Assembly (NCBI RefSeq): GCF_024628725.1
Contig: NZ_CP102409.1
Span: forward strand, 3,156,001 to 3,220,000
Direction of reading: 5' to 3'
Source of the DNA: Ruegeria sp. YS9
GTDB taxonomy: Bacteria; Pseudomonadota; Alphaproteobacteria; Rhodobacterales; Rhodobacteraceae
DNA: 64,000 bases
The notes under the pieces are model-generated. The model was given only the letters and a program-made list of their open reading frames with translations, did no database searches and was not told where the DNA came from. Shown piece by piece: positions 43,565-51,809 of this stretch (positions are counted from its first letter, which is position 1; every line of letters starts with the position of its first letter). The translations under genes and the position numbers were made by a program.

Positions 43565-44902
43565 CTAACGCGGCAGGCCGGCCGAAGCACGGCGCAGAAT
43601 CAGGGACAGCCGGTTAAAGCTGTTTTCAATCCCTTCGGAATCGGGTTTGCCGAAAAATGCGTCCAACTCCTCATGAACGCGCACGGCCTGATCCAAGAGC
43701 GGGTCTGATCCTTCTGAATACAGCCCGGCCTTTATCATGACTTCGGATTGTTCGTAGCTGCCGACAAGTTTGCGGGTTTCGTTGATCATCTGGTTCTCGG
43801 CCTCGGACGCGGCCTCTGGAAGGCTGCGGGATACGGATTTGCTTAGATCGATGGCCGGGAAGCGCCCGCGTTCGGCAATCTCGCGGCTGAGCACGATATG
43901 CCCGTCCAACACACCGCGCAGAATGTCGGCGATGGGTTCATCCATGTCGGACCCCGCAACCAGGACGCTGAACACGGCAGTGATATCACCCTGCTCCTGC
44001 GTGCCGGGGCCTGCGCGTTCACACAGGTTGGCAATCAGGGGGGTGACAGAGGGCGGATACCCTCGGAGTGACGGGGCTTCGCCCATGGCAACGGCGATTT
44101 CACGGTGCGCTTCCGCGAAACGGGTTACCGAATCGGCCAGAAACAGAACGTTCAGCCCCAGATCCCGCAGGAACTCGGCCGCCGACATGGCCGACCACGC
44201 GCACCGCCTGCGCGCCAATGCAGACTGGTCGGACGTCGCGGCGACCACGATAGTGCGCTTCATGGCTTCCGGGCCTATGGCGCGGGCAACAAACTCGTTC
44301 ACTTCACGCCCGCGTTCGCCGACAAGAGCCACCACAACCACGTCAGCCTGCATGAAGCGCGCCAGCGTCGACAGCAGCGTCGATTTCCCCACACCCGATC
44401 CCGCAAACAACCCAACGCGTTGACCGCGTACAATCGGCAGCATGGTGTTGAGAACCGATAGTCCGGTGGCCATCCGCTTTCCCAATGGCTTGCGCGCCAC
44501 CGCAGGCGGGGGGGCTTGCATGATGTCGCGATCCTGTGGCCCGTTCAGCAGGGGTTTTCCGTCCAGCGGTTTGCCAAACGGATCTATGACGCGCCCAAGC
44601 CAGTGCAATGCAGGCGCGAACCCCGGCGAGGGATCAAGGTACACACGGTCCCCCAGGCTGACACCGTCCGGGGCGGAACCCGGAATCATGTGAACATGGT
44701 CTGCACCGACATGCAGCACTTCACCGGCCAGATCGGGCCCCGCGCGCCGCCGCAATGTAAGCAAGTCTCCGATTCGGGCATGTTCGTTGAGGCCACTGAT
44801 CTCGATCAACCCTTGTGCGACGCCGCTGACCAGGCCCACGTGGCGGATCGAAGTCATCCGATCAAATTCATGTTTCAGAAGCATCGGGTCGAGATCAGAC
44901 AT
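43565..44902 (-). CDS. fliI: Flagellum-specific ATPase FliI
   Basis: 445 residues from ATG 44902. Walker A GLFAGSGVGKSTLL, the family VVVALVGERGREVNEFV and LFLADSVTRFAEAHREIA (Walker B region), and LRGYPPSVTPLIANLCERAG are typical of FliI/type III ATPases. It works in flagellar protein export. The open frame runs further upstream to 45592 but that is spurious, overlapping flgB and flgC. It is divergent from flgB. Confidence 0.96.
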   Translation of the reverse strand: MSDLDPMLLKHEFDRMTSIRHVGLVSGVAQGLIEISGLNEHARIGDLLTLRRRAGPDLAGEVLHVGADHVHMIPGSAPDGVSLGDRVYLDPSPGFAPALHWLGRVIDPFGKPLDGKPLLNGPQDRDIMQAPPPAVARKPLGKRMATGLSVLNTMLPIVRGQRVGLFAGSGVGKSTLLSTLARFMQADVVVVALVGERGREVNEFVARAIGPEAMKRTIVVAATSDQSALARRRCAWSAMSAAEFLRDLGLNVLFLADSVTRFAEAHREIAVAMGEAPSLRGYPPSVTPLIANLCERAGPGTQEQGDITAVFSVLVAGSDMDEPIADILRGVLDGHIVLSREIAERGRFPAIDLSKSVSRSLPEAASEAENQMINETRKLVGSYEQSEVMIKAGLYSEGSDPLLDQAVRVHEELDAFFGKPDSEGIENSFNRLSLILRRASAGLPR

Positions 44903-44951
44903 CTTGGGTTCTCCAATTGGGTTCTGAAAACGGTTTTTAAAGGAATCGGGG

Positions 44952-44966
44952 TTAAGCCTTGATTGA
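44952..44966 (+). promoter_or_regulatory. CtrA-like half-matching box upstream of flgB
   Basis: TTAA-GCCTTGA-TTGA, seven of eight bases of the CtrA consensus, in the divergent region between fliI and flgB, 23 bases ahead of the flgB ATG. Another TTAA lies at 44937-44940 at the wrong spacing. Confidence 0.35.
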
Positions 44967-44989
44967 AATTGATCGAGGGAGAAGCCCCG

Positions 44990-45376
44990 ATGTTCTATGA
45001 CTTGAACGTCCTTAAGACTGCGTACGCAATGGCAACCCATGCCGGGCAACGGCAGGCGGTGATTGCGCGCAACATGGCCAATTCGGATACGCCAGGCTAC
45101 CAGCCGCGCGATATCGAACCCTTCCATACAGCACTTGAAACCTCGGGACGCGAAGTGACCATGGTGGCTACGCGGCGGGGTCATCTGCACGGCGGTACAG
45201 GTGCGCAGCCATGGGCAGAGCATCAGGCCGTTCCGTCGGGTGATCCAAATGGCAACGGTGTATCGCTTGAAGAAGAGATGCTGAAATCGGTCGAGGTCAA
45301 ACGACAGCACGACCGCGCGTTGGCGATCTACAAATCCTCGATCAACATCCTTCGCACCAGTCTGGGACGTGGATAA
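44990..45376 (+). CDS. flgB: Flagellar basal-body rod protein FlgB
   Basis: 128 residues from ATG 44990, with GAGGGAGA upstream; an earlier in-frame codon adds nine residues without support. Rod-family motif ARNMANSDTPGYQPRDIEPF and the C-terminal DRALAIYKSSINILRTSLGR. Proximal rod component. It opens flgB-flgC-fliE-fliQ-flgF-flgG-flgA-flgH-fliL, all tightly spaced. Confidence 0.95.
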   Translation: MFYDLNVLKTAYAMATHAGQRQAVIARNMANSDTPGYQPRDIEPFHTALETSGREVTMVATRRGHLHGGTGAQPWAEHQAVPSGDPNGNGVSLEEEMLKSVEVKRQHDRALAIYKSSINILRTSLGRG

Positions 45377-45387
45377 GGGGGCCGAGG

Positions 45388-45774
45388 ATGAGCGATTTTT
45401 CCCACTCACTTGCGGCATCCGCCAGCGCCCTGCGTGCGCAGGCAGCCCGTCTGCGCCACGTGTCCGAAAACATATCGAATGCGGATACGCCCGGGTATCA
45501 GCGCAAGACGGTGCCGTTTGAGACCATAGAAAAAGATGGTCAGAACGTGGTGCAAGCCGGCCGCGTAAAGCTTGATCGACGCGACCTGACACGAATTTTC
45601 GACCCCGGCCACCCGATGGCAGATGCCAGTGGTCACTATCTGGGATCGAATGTCGATCTGATGATCGAAATAGCCGACGCGCGCGAGGCGCAACGGAGCT
45701 ACGAAGCCAACCTCAAGATGTTCGATCAAACACGGCAAATGTCGTCGTCATTGATGGAACTGCTCAGAAAATAA
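45388..45774 (+). CDS. flgC: Flagellar basal-body rod protein FlgC
   Basis: 128 residues. Start SDFSHSLAASASALRAQAARL, then SENISNADTPGYQRKTVPFE, the NxxNxxTPGY rod signature, and a C-terminal AREAQRSYEANLKMFDQTRQ helix. Proximal rod component next to FlgB. Eleven bases after flgB, with GGCCGAGG ahead of the ATG. Confidence 0.96.
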   Translation: MSDFSHSLAASASALRAQAARLRHVSENISNADTPGYQRKTVPFETIEKDGQNVVQAGRVKLDRRDLTRIFDPGHPMADASGHYLGSNVDLMIEIADAREAQRSYEANLKMFDQTRQMSSSLMELLRK

Positions 45775-45786
45775 AGGACAGCCAGA

Positions 45787-46077
45787 ATGGACATCCGATC
45801 ATTGAACGCCGCGCAGAATTATGCCGGCGCCCGTCCTGCAACCCAGGCCGACCCCGATCACCCGGGCATGGTGCAGGGGCTGAAGGCAAGTTTTCAGGAC
45901 TTTGCATCCACGTTGAAACACAGCGAGCAGATGTCGCAGACCGCGATGGTCGGGCAAGCCGACCCGCACGCGCTGGTGCAGGCGCTGGCACAGACCGAAC
46001 TGGCCGTTGAGACAGCTGTGATCGTTCGCAACAAGGTGGTCGAGGCCTATCAGGAAATCCTTCGGATGCCGGTCTGA
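45787..46077 (+). CDS. fliE: Flagellar hook-basal body protein FliE
   Basis: 96 residues. The C-terminal region DPHALVQALAQTELAVETAV followed by RNKVVEAYQEILRMPV is the characteristic FliE end. FliE joins the MS ring to the rod. Twelve bases after flgC. Confidence 0.94.
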   Translation: MDIRSLNAAQNYAGARPATQADPDHPGMVQGLKASFQDFASTLKHSEQMSQTAMVGQADPHALVQALAQTELAVETAVIVRNKVVEAYQEILRMPV

Positions 46078-46081
46078 TACG

Positions 46082-46354
46082 ATGCTGAGCGAAGGTCTTT
46101 TCTATGACATCGTGCGTCAGGCTCTTTGGATCGCCGTCATCACATCGGTCCCGATTCTGGCAGTTGCTCTGGTGTCAGGCCTGGTCGTTGGTCTGTTTCA
46201 GGCTCTGACGTCGATACAGGAAATGACGCTGACCTTTGTTCCCAAACTGATCGCCATCGTCGTCGTGTTCTGGATCTCGATGGGGTTCATGACTCAGACC
46301 CTTGTTACGTTTTTCACCGGTACGCTTGTTCCATTGATCGCAGGAGGTCGCTGA
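46082..46354 (+). CDS. fliQ: Flagellar export membrane protein FliQ
   Basis: 90 residues with two transmembrane helices (ALWIAVITSVPILAVALVSG and LIAIVVVFWISMGFMTQTLV) and the family QALTSIQEMTLTFVPKL between them. Part of the FliPQR export gate. Starts four bases after fliE; its stop overlaps the flgF ATG (TGATG). Confidence 0.95.
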   Translation: MLSEGLFYDIVRQALWIAVITSVPILAVALVSGLVVGLFQALTSIQEMTLTFVPKLIAIVVVFWISMGFMTQTLVTFFTGTLVPLIAGGR

Positions 46355-47064
46355 TGGACACCGCCTATGTCACCCTGTCCCGCCAGTCCGGGCTGATGAA
46401 TGAAATGCGCCTGGTGGCGAATAACATCGCAAATGCCAACACGACCGGCTATCGCCAGCAGGGGCTGGTGTTCTCGGAATACATTCGAGATATGCCGAAC
46501 AGCCCCTCCCTCTCCATGAGCCGGGCCGAGGCGCGAAATACGTTAATGCAACAAGGCGTGCTGACGCAAACCGGCGGGCAATTTGATTTTGCCATCGAAG
46601 GCGACGGTTTCTTCATGGTCGAAACCCAGGATGGCAACCGGCTGACGCGGGCTGGCAGCTTTTCTCCCAATGCCGATGGCGATCTGGTTTCAATGGATGG
46701 CGCGCGCGTGCTCGATGCCAATGGCGCGCCTGTGTTCATCCCGCCTGACGCGGCGTCAATCGATGTCGGCAGCGACGGAACGCTGAGTGTCGATGGTCAG
46801 CTTCTGGGTCAGCTGGGCGTTTTCAACGTCGCCGATACGAATGAACTTGTACGCGAAGGAAACACTCGTTTCCGCACCGACGGTGCAATTGAGCCGGTCG
46901 ACGAGCCGGTGGTTTTGCATCGCTTTCTCGAAGGGTCAAACGTGAATGCGATTCAGCAAGTGACCCGTTTGGTGGAAATCCAGCGCGCCTATGAGCTGGG
47001 GCAAAGCTTTCTTGAGAGTGAAGATGAGCGCGTGCGTGGAGCACTCAAGGCGCTGATGCGCTGA
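46354..47064 (+). CDS. flgF: Flagellar rod protein FlgF
   Basis: 236 residues. Starts DTAYVTLSRQSGLMNEMRLV, then ANNIANANTTGYRQQGLVFS, the rod-family signature, and a C-terminal NVNAIQQVTRLVEIQRAYEL helix. Proximal to FlgG by order. The ATG overlaps the fliQ stop. CAGGAGG precedes it. Confidence 0.95.
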   Translation: MDTAYVTLSRQSGLMNEMRLVANNIANANTTGYRQQGLVFSEYIRDMPNSPSLSMSRAEARNTLMQQGVLTQTGGQFDFAIEGDGFFMVETQDGNRLTRAGSFSPNADGDLVSMDGARVLDANGAPVFIPPDAASIDVGSDGTLSVDGQLLGQLGVFNVADTNELVREGNTRFRTDGAIEPVDEPVVLHRFLEGSNVNAIQQVTRLVEIQRAYELGQSFLESEDERVRGALKALMR

Positions 47065-47085
47065 TTTGGATGAGGAGAGTTGGAC

Positions 47086-47871
47086 ATGCGGGCCCTTAAA
47101 ATTGCCGCCACCGGGATGACAGCACAACAGATGCGGGTCGAGACGATCTCGAACAACCTCGCGAATATGAATACCACCGGCTACAACGCGCGACGGGCCG
47201 AGTTCGCCGACCTGCATTATCAACAGATGGCGCGGGCCGGCACCGTGAATGCGTCGGACGGAACGGTTCTGCCCACGGGTATTCAACTGGGTCTGGGTGT
47301 GCGACCGGCAGCGGTGACAGTGCAATTGGAACAAGGCGCCTTGTCGGCCACCGGGAGCGATCTGGATGTTGCAATCGAAGGTCGCGGATATCTGGAGGTG
47401 ACCTTGCCCAGCGGTCAGGCCGCTTATACGCGCGACGGCAGCTTGAAGCGGTCGGCGGAAGGACTGATCGTTACCTCTGACGGGTTTGCGGTTTCGCCTG
47501 AAATCACCATCCCCGACGATGCGCGTTCTGTTTCGATCAACGCGTCGGGCGAGGTCTATGCATATTTTGACGATTCCCCCGAAGGTCAGTTGCTTGGCGA
47601 GTTTACGCTGGCCAGTTTTTCGAACGCCAAAGGGCTGGAAGCCGTCGGAAGCAATCTGTTCAAGGAAACCGAAGCGTCCGGTGCTCCGGTTCTGGGTGCG
47701 CCGGGCGAAGACGGTCTGGGAACTTTGCGGCAGGGATATCTGGAAGACAGCTCGGTTGACGCCGTTCGCGAAGTTACCGAGCTGATCGAAGCGCAACGCG
47801 GCTATGAGATGAATGCCAAAGTCATCACCGCGGTGGACCAGATGATGAGCGCGACAACGCAGGTACGGTGA
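47086..47871 (+). CDS. flgG: Flagellar distal rod protein FlgG
   Basis: 261 residues from ATG 47086 (an in-frame TTG at 47080 is not needed), with GAGGAGA upstream. RALKIAATGMTAQQMRVETI and SNNLANMNTTGYNARRAEF at the start and the C-terminal EAQRGYEMNAKVITAVDQMM fit FlgG. Forms the distal rod. Its stop overlaps the flgA ATG. Confidence 0.96.
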   Translation: MRALKIAATGMTAQQMRVETISNNLANMNTTGYNARRAEFADLHYQQMARAGTVNASDGTVLPTGIQLGLGVRPAAVTVQLEQGALSATGSDLDVAIEGRGYLEVTLPSGQAAYTRDGSLKRSAEGLIVTSDGFAVSPEITIPDDARSVSINASGEVYAYFDDSPEGQLLGEFTLASFSNAKGLEAVGSNLFKETEASGAPVLGAPGEDGLGTLRQGYLEDSSVDAVREVTELIEAQRGYEMNAKVITAVDQMMSATTQVR

Positions 47872-48287
47872 TGCGATATCTGGTTCTTTCTCTGGTGCTG
47901 CTGGCGCCAATTGCCGCCCAGGCTGACATCGTGGTGCCGACACGCACGATCCGGGCCAAGGAAGTCATTTCTGCGGCCGATCTCGAGTTGAAGCCAACAG
48001 ATGTTGCGGATGCAATTTCCGACCCTGACCTTCTGATCGGACAAGAGGCCCGGGTGGCGCTCTACCCCGGTCGGCCAATTCGCGGCTCTGATGTCGGGCC
48101 ACCTGCCATCGTGGATCGAAACGATCTGGTCGTGCTGGTGTTCAGCAGCCAACCCTTGTCGATCACCACAGAGGGCCGGGCCTTGGGGCGCGGTGCGGCG
48201 GGGGATCGCATTCGGGTCATGAACCTTTCATCCCGAACAACCGTAACAGGCCGAATCCGTCCGGACGGTCAAATCGAGGTACAGTGA
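47871..48287 (+). CDS. flgA: P-ring assembly chaperone FlgA
   Basis: 138 residues with a signal peptide (LVLSLVLLAPIAAQA) and a SAF-like domain (TRTIRAKEVISAADLELKPT, LYPGRPIRGSDVGPPAIVDR). Periplasmic chaperone for the P-ring protein FlgI. The ATG at 47871 overlaps the flgG stop (TGATG); its own stop overlaps flgH. Confidence 0.92.
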   Translation: MRYLVLSLVLLAPIAAQADIVVPTRTIRAKEVISAADLELKPTDVADAISDPDLLIGQEARVALYPGRPIRGSDVGPPAIVDRNDLVVLVFSSQPLSITTEGRALGRGAAGDRIRVMNLSSRTTVTGRIRPDGQIEVQ

Positions 48288-49018
48288 TGCACGGATTGCC
48301 AAAAACCCTTGTCCTGACGGCTTTTGTCTTGTCCGCATGTGGTCGAATGGATCATTTGGGCAAACCGCCAAGTTTCACACCCAACGAGGATTCCCCGGAA
48401 CAGGTTGCAATGTTGTGGCCGGGTTTGCCATTGCACACCCAACCCCAGCGAAACGTCGACCGGTCCTCTTTGTGGAGCGGCGGGCAGCATTCGCTTTTGG
48501 GCGACCAGCGCGCGATCAAGAAAGGCGACATCCTGACCGTTGTCATCGAGTTGGACGAGAAGGCCGAAATTTCGAACAACACCAGACGATCCAGATCTGG
48601 GTCCGAGAACCTTGAAGTCCCCAGCCTCTTTGGCCTGCCTCAGCGTGTGCAAAAGAACCTGCCCCAGGGCGCGTCCTTGGATGAAGCCGTTTCGATTGAG
48701 GCGGATTCCTCAAGCTCTGGCCGCGGATCCGTCAGGAGAAACGAAAAACTGACTCTGCGTGTTGCCGCAACGGTGCTGGATGTGTTGCCGAACGGAATTC
48801 TTTCAATATCGGGATCCCAGGAGTTGCGGGTCAACTTCGAGCTGCGAGAACTTCTTGTCACGGGATATGTCCGCCCGCAGGACATCTCGCGGCAAAACGA
48901 AATAACCTATGACAAAATCGCGTCAGCGCGCGTGTCATATGGCGGCAGAGGGCAGATAACGGATGTCCAGCAACCCCGCTATGGTCAGCAAGTTCTTGAT
49001 TCCCTTTTGCCGTTCTGA
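48287..49018 (+). CDS. flgH: Flagellar L-ring lipoprotein FlgH
   Basis: 243 residues. Lipoprotein signal with lipobox LSAC (about residues 16-19). L-ring features: HSLLGDQRAIKKGDILTVVI and the C-terminal GYVRPQDISRQNEITYDKIA, VSYGGRGQITDVQQPRYGQQ. Forms the outer-membrane ring of the basal body. ATG 48287 overlaps the flgA stop. Confidence 0.96.
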   Translation: MHGLPKTLVLTAFVLSACGRMDHLGKPPSFTPNEDSPEQVAMLWPGLPLHTQPQRNVDRSSLWSGGQHSLLGDQRAIKKGDILTVVIELDEKAEISNNTRRSRSGSENLEVPSLFGLPQRVQKNLPQGASLDEAVSIEADSSSSGRGSVRRNEKLTLRVAATVLDVLPNGILSISGSQELRVNFELRELLVTGYVRPQDISRQNEITYDKIASARVSYGGRGQITDVQQPRYGQQVLDSLLPF

Positions 49019-49027
49019 GGTGAGACC

Positions 49028-49534
49028 GTGGTTGCGAAATTGATCCCCGTGATTTTTCTGATTGTTGGACTCGGCGCGGGTATTGGCGCGGGGCTGGCTT
49101 TTGCACCTGCGAAAAAACCTGAAACCGCGGTTGCCGAAGAAAAAGCAGTCAAAGAGGACAAGGCGACCGGCAAGAAAACAGGAAAATCAAAGGAAAAGGG
49201 CGAGGCGAAAAGCTTTGAATATCTGAAAATGACCAAGCAATTCGTCGTCCCCGTTGTGAAAGACGACCAGATCGAAGCCATGGTAACGCTGTCGCTGAGC
49301 CTTGAGGCGAACCCGGCAATTACAGAAACCTATTATGCAATCGAGCCTAAACTCAGGGATGGCTTTCTTCAGGTTCTTTTTGACCAAGCAAACACGGGTG
49401 GTTTTGACGGGGCTTTTACAGAATCCGGGAACCTGGATGTATTGCGGAAATCCTTGCTGGAAGTGGCGCGCAAAGAATTTGGCGACGACGTGTCCAAAGT
49501 GCTGATCCTGAGTGTAAACCGACAAGACAGCTGA
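49028..49534 (+). CDS. fliL: FliL-like flagellar protein
   Basis: 168 residues from GTG 49028. One N-terminal membrane helix (LIPVIFLIVGLGAGIGAGLA), a Lys/Glu-rich linker and a C-terminal domain with KMTKQFVVPVVKDDQIEAMV and TYYAIEPKLRDGFLQVLFDQ. The layout is that of FliL, which associates with the stator. The sequence has drifted from the textbook FliL, so the call rests on architecture and position. Last gene of the plus-strand block. Confidence 0.75.
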   Translation: MVAKLIPVIFLIVGLGAGIGAGLAFAPAKKPETAVAEEKAVKEDKATGKKTGKSKEKGEAKSFEYLKMTKQFVVPVVKDDQIEAMVTLSLSLEANPAITETYYAIEPKLRDGFLQVLFDQANTGGFDGAFTESGNLDVLRKSLLEVARKEFGDDVSKVLILSVNRQDS

Positions 49535-49567
49535 CACTGGTCAGCCCGAAACTTCGGACCGGTCAAG

Positions 49568-49954
49568 CTATGGCCCGAAGTGCTTTTTGGTTTTTGCTTT
49601 TCGGTTTGCCTGCTGAACGTTCTTCCGCAGTGTTTCCACGGCTTGTTTTCGCCCAAAAGCAGCACGTAAAGCTTCCATTCCGGCCAGTTTCTGCGCGAGG
49701 GTTCGTGCCAGTTGCAGGTTCAATTGTCTCCGCGTCGCGGACTCCCAACTATTCCAGAGAACGTCGGTTCCTGAAACCTGATAGCCTTCGACCTTGGTGC
49801 TGTCTTGGCGCGCCTGATGGAGTTGACTGTCCAATCTGGCAAGTTGCTGCCTGATCCGTGCCTCGGCCTCCAGGATCGGTCGCAGCGCTTGAAATTGCTT
49901 CTGAAACGCTGCGTCGGTCACTTTTTCCAGATCGGGTAATTGCGTGCGAGTCAT
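49568..49954 (-). CDS. Coiled-coil protein next to flhB, possible FliJ analogue
   Basis: 128 residues, nearly all charged alpha helix, with no membrane segment: FQALRPILEAEARIRQQLARL and RTLAQKLAGMEALRAAFGRKQ. AAGGAG precedes ATG 49954, and the ATG overlaps the flhB stop by four bases. Small, basic, coiled-coil and in the export operon, it has the properties of FliJ, which links FliI to FlhA, although fliJ is usually beside fliI. I infer this by position and shape only. Confidence 0.6.
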   Translation of the reverse strand: MTRTQLPDLEKVTDAAFQKQFQALRPILEAEARIRQQLARLDSQLHQARQDSTKVEGYQVSGTDVLWNSWESATRRQLNLQLARTLAQKLAGMEALRAAFGRKQAVETLRKNVQQANRKAKTKKHFGP

Positions 49955-51039
49955 AGTACTTGCTCCTTCGCGCGTTTTCGCATCGCTTCGGCAAACCGGA
50001 TCGCGGCGGCAACAGGACGATAGTGCTCTTCGGCGATCTCCTGACCTATGTCCACGGTCGCGTGAAGTGCGCGCGCTGTGGGAGGGTCCGAATGGATCGG
50101 AACGCCTGCTTCTCCTGCGGCGGATCGGATGGTGGCGGCGATTTCGTCCACCCCCTTGGCAACACAAACCGGGGCGCTGCCCGCAACCCGTGTCCATTTC
50201 AGCGCCACGGCATAATGGGTGGGGTTTACGATCACGACATCCGCGCCGGGAACATCTGCCAACATTTGGTTGGTTGCGATTTCCTGTGCACGCTGGCGCC
50301 GGTGTTGTTTGACATGGGGGTCGCCCTCGGCATCCTTGGTTTCATCCATGATCTCCTTGCGCGACATACGGTTCTTGCGCATGTGCTCGGCATATTGCCA
50401 AAGGAAATCGACAACCCCGATGGCCAGTGCGATTGCGATCACGATGAACAGAAAGCGAAACAGCAGGTTCATCATCAGCAGAATGGATGATTTTGCCGGC
50501 GCCGCGCTGGCAGACAGAATCTCGGTTAGATTGGCCTTCAGAAACAGCGCAAGGCAGGTGCCGTAGATCAACAGTTTGGTGGTGCTTTTGGCAAACTCGA
50601 ACAACCCGCCCCGCCCGAACTTGTTCTTTGCGTTCGAAATCGGCGAGATACGCGAAAGTTTTGGTTTCAGTTTGCTTGGGGCAAAGATCAGCGCGCGCTG
50701 GGCGATCAAGTTCAGCAGAACAGCCGCGGCAGGAAGGCAGAACAGCAAAGCAACAGGCAGCAGGGCACTTTTCAAAACCCCCGCAACCGGAGCATGCGAT
50801 GGCCCATCCGTCAGAAGCCGTGCAAATGCGTCGGACTGATCGATCAGGACCATGAACACGGTGCCCATATGCTCGACGGTGTATTGACCGACTGTAAGCA
50901 GGGCGATCAGAAGCCCGGTATATGCCGCCACAACCGACAAGTCGTTGGATTTTGGAACCTCACCTTTCTCGCGCGCTTTCAGCAGTTTTTGCGGTGTCGG
51001 TTCGTATGACTTGTCGCTTTCGTCATCACCTGCGCTCAT
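49951..51039 (-). CDS. flhB: Flagellar export protein FlhB
   Basis: 362 residues with four membrane helices and a cytoplasmic C-terminal domain. The autocleavage motif NPTH is present (VVIVNPTHYAVALKW), and the N-terminus ESDKSYEPTPQKLLKAREKG is the family start. It switches the export apparatus from rod/hook to filament substrates. Start overlaps the fliR end. Confidence 0.96.
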   Translation of the reverse strand: MSAGDDESDKSYEPTPQKLLKAREKGEVPKSNDLSVVAAYTGLLIALLTVGQYTVEHMGTVFMVLIDQSDAFARLLTDGPSHAPVAGVLKSALLPVALLFCLPAAAVLLNLIAQRALIFAPSKLKPKLSRISPISNAKNKFGRGGLFEFAKSTTKLLIYGTCLALFLKANLTEILSASAAPAKSSILLMMNLLFRFLFIVIAIALAIGVVDFLWQYAEHMRKNRMSRKEIMDETKDAEGDPHVKQHRRQRAQEIATNQMLADVPGADVVIVNPTHYAVALKWTRVAGSAPVCVAKGVDEIAATIRSAAGEAGVPIHSDPPTARALHATVDIGQEIAEEHYRPVAAAIRFAEAMRKRAKEQVL

Positions 51040-51809
51040 CTTTGCGCTCCTATCGGGTTGGTGAAGAAAGCGGCCAGCGCGTCAGCCCACACGGAAAGGA
51101 TCAGCGGTGTGCCTGCGAACAGCAGAAACAGCCCAGCAAAGGTAATCGCCGGAGCACCGACGAAGGCCACCATCAACTGTGGCATTGCCCGGTTGATGAC
51201 CCCAAGTGCCAGATTGTAGATCAATGAGGCGATGACGAACGGCGTTGCCAGTGCAAAAGCCAGCCCGAAGCTGTTGGCGACCTGATGCAATCCCCAGCGC
51301 GACACATCCGAGGCTTCGGGTGCCAAACCTATTGGAAACAGGGCATAACTCTGGATCAGGAACTGTGCGGCCCGGACGTGCAGGTCCATGATTACCGCGA
51401 GTGTCAGCCCTGCCAGGGTTAGCAGGTATCCCATGGCGGGGACCGGATCGGCCGCCGCGCCACCCAGCAGTTGCGACAATGACGTGGACTGAGCCGCAAT
51501 AGACCCTGCGGTTTGCAGTGCGAGAACGAAAAGGCGCAAGCCTATCCCAAGGACAAGCCCGATCAGAACTTCGGTGCCGACCAGCCGCACGGTCGCCCAA
51601 AGGCTGGGGTCAATTCTGACGGGAGGCGCAGCGGGCAGTATGATCAGCGTGAAAGCAACGGAAGCACCAAGCTTTACCCGTGTCGGAATACTACGTTCAC
51701 CGAAAGCTGGAAGCAGCGAGACAAGAGCGGAGACGCGCAGAAACACGACAAAGGCCTGCCACATTGCTTCGGCCAGCTGCGACAGCATTTCTGGCGGCAG
51801 GGCAATCAC
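51036..51809 (-). CDS. fliR: Flagellar export protein FliR
   Basis: 257 residues from a GTG codon, with about six membrane helices. Family features are FLRVSALVSLLPAFGERSIP, GLVLGIGLRLFVLALQTAGS and TPFVIASLIYNLALGVINRA, MPQLMVAFVGAPAITFAGLF. Part of the FliPQR gate. The GTG overlaps the flhA stop (GTGA) and its end overlaps flhB. Confidence 0.95.
   Translation of the reverse strand: MIALPPEMLSQLAEAMWQAFVVFLRVSALVSLLPAFGERSIPTRVKLGASVAFTLIILPAAPPVRIDPSLWATVRLVGTEVLIGLVLGIGLRLFVLALQTAGSIAAQSTSLSQLLGGAAADPVPAMGYLLTLAGLTLAVIMDLHVRAAQFLIQSYALFPIGLAPEASDVSRWGLHQVANSFGLAFALATPFVIASLIYNLALGVINRAMPQLMVAFVGAPAITFAGLFLLFAGTPLILSVWADALAAFFTNPIGAQR

Noticed and set aside
43565..45592. Long minus-strand frame of 675 codons covering fliI
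   Set aside because: Only the part from ATG 44902 matches FliI; the rest overlaps flgB and flgC on the other strand and has no family motifs.
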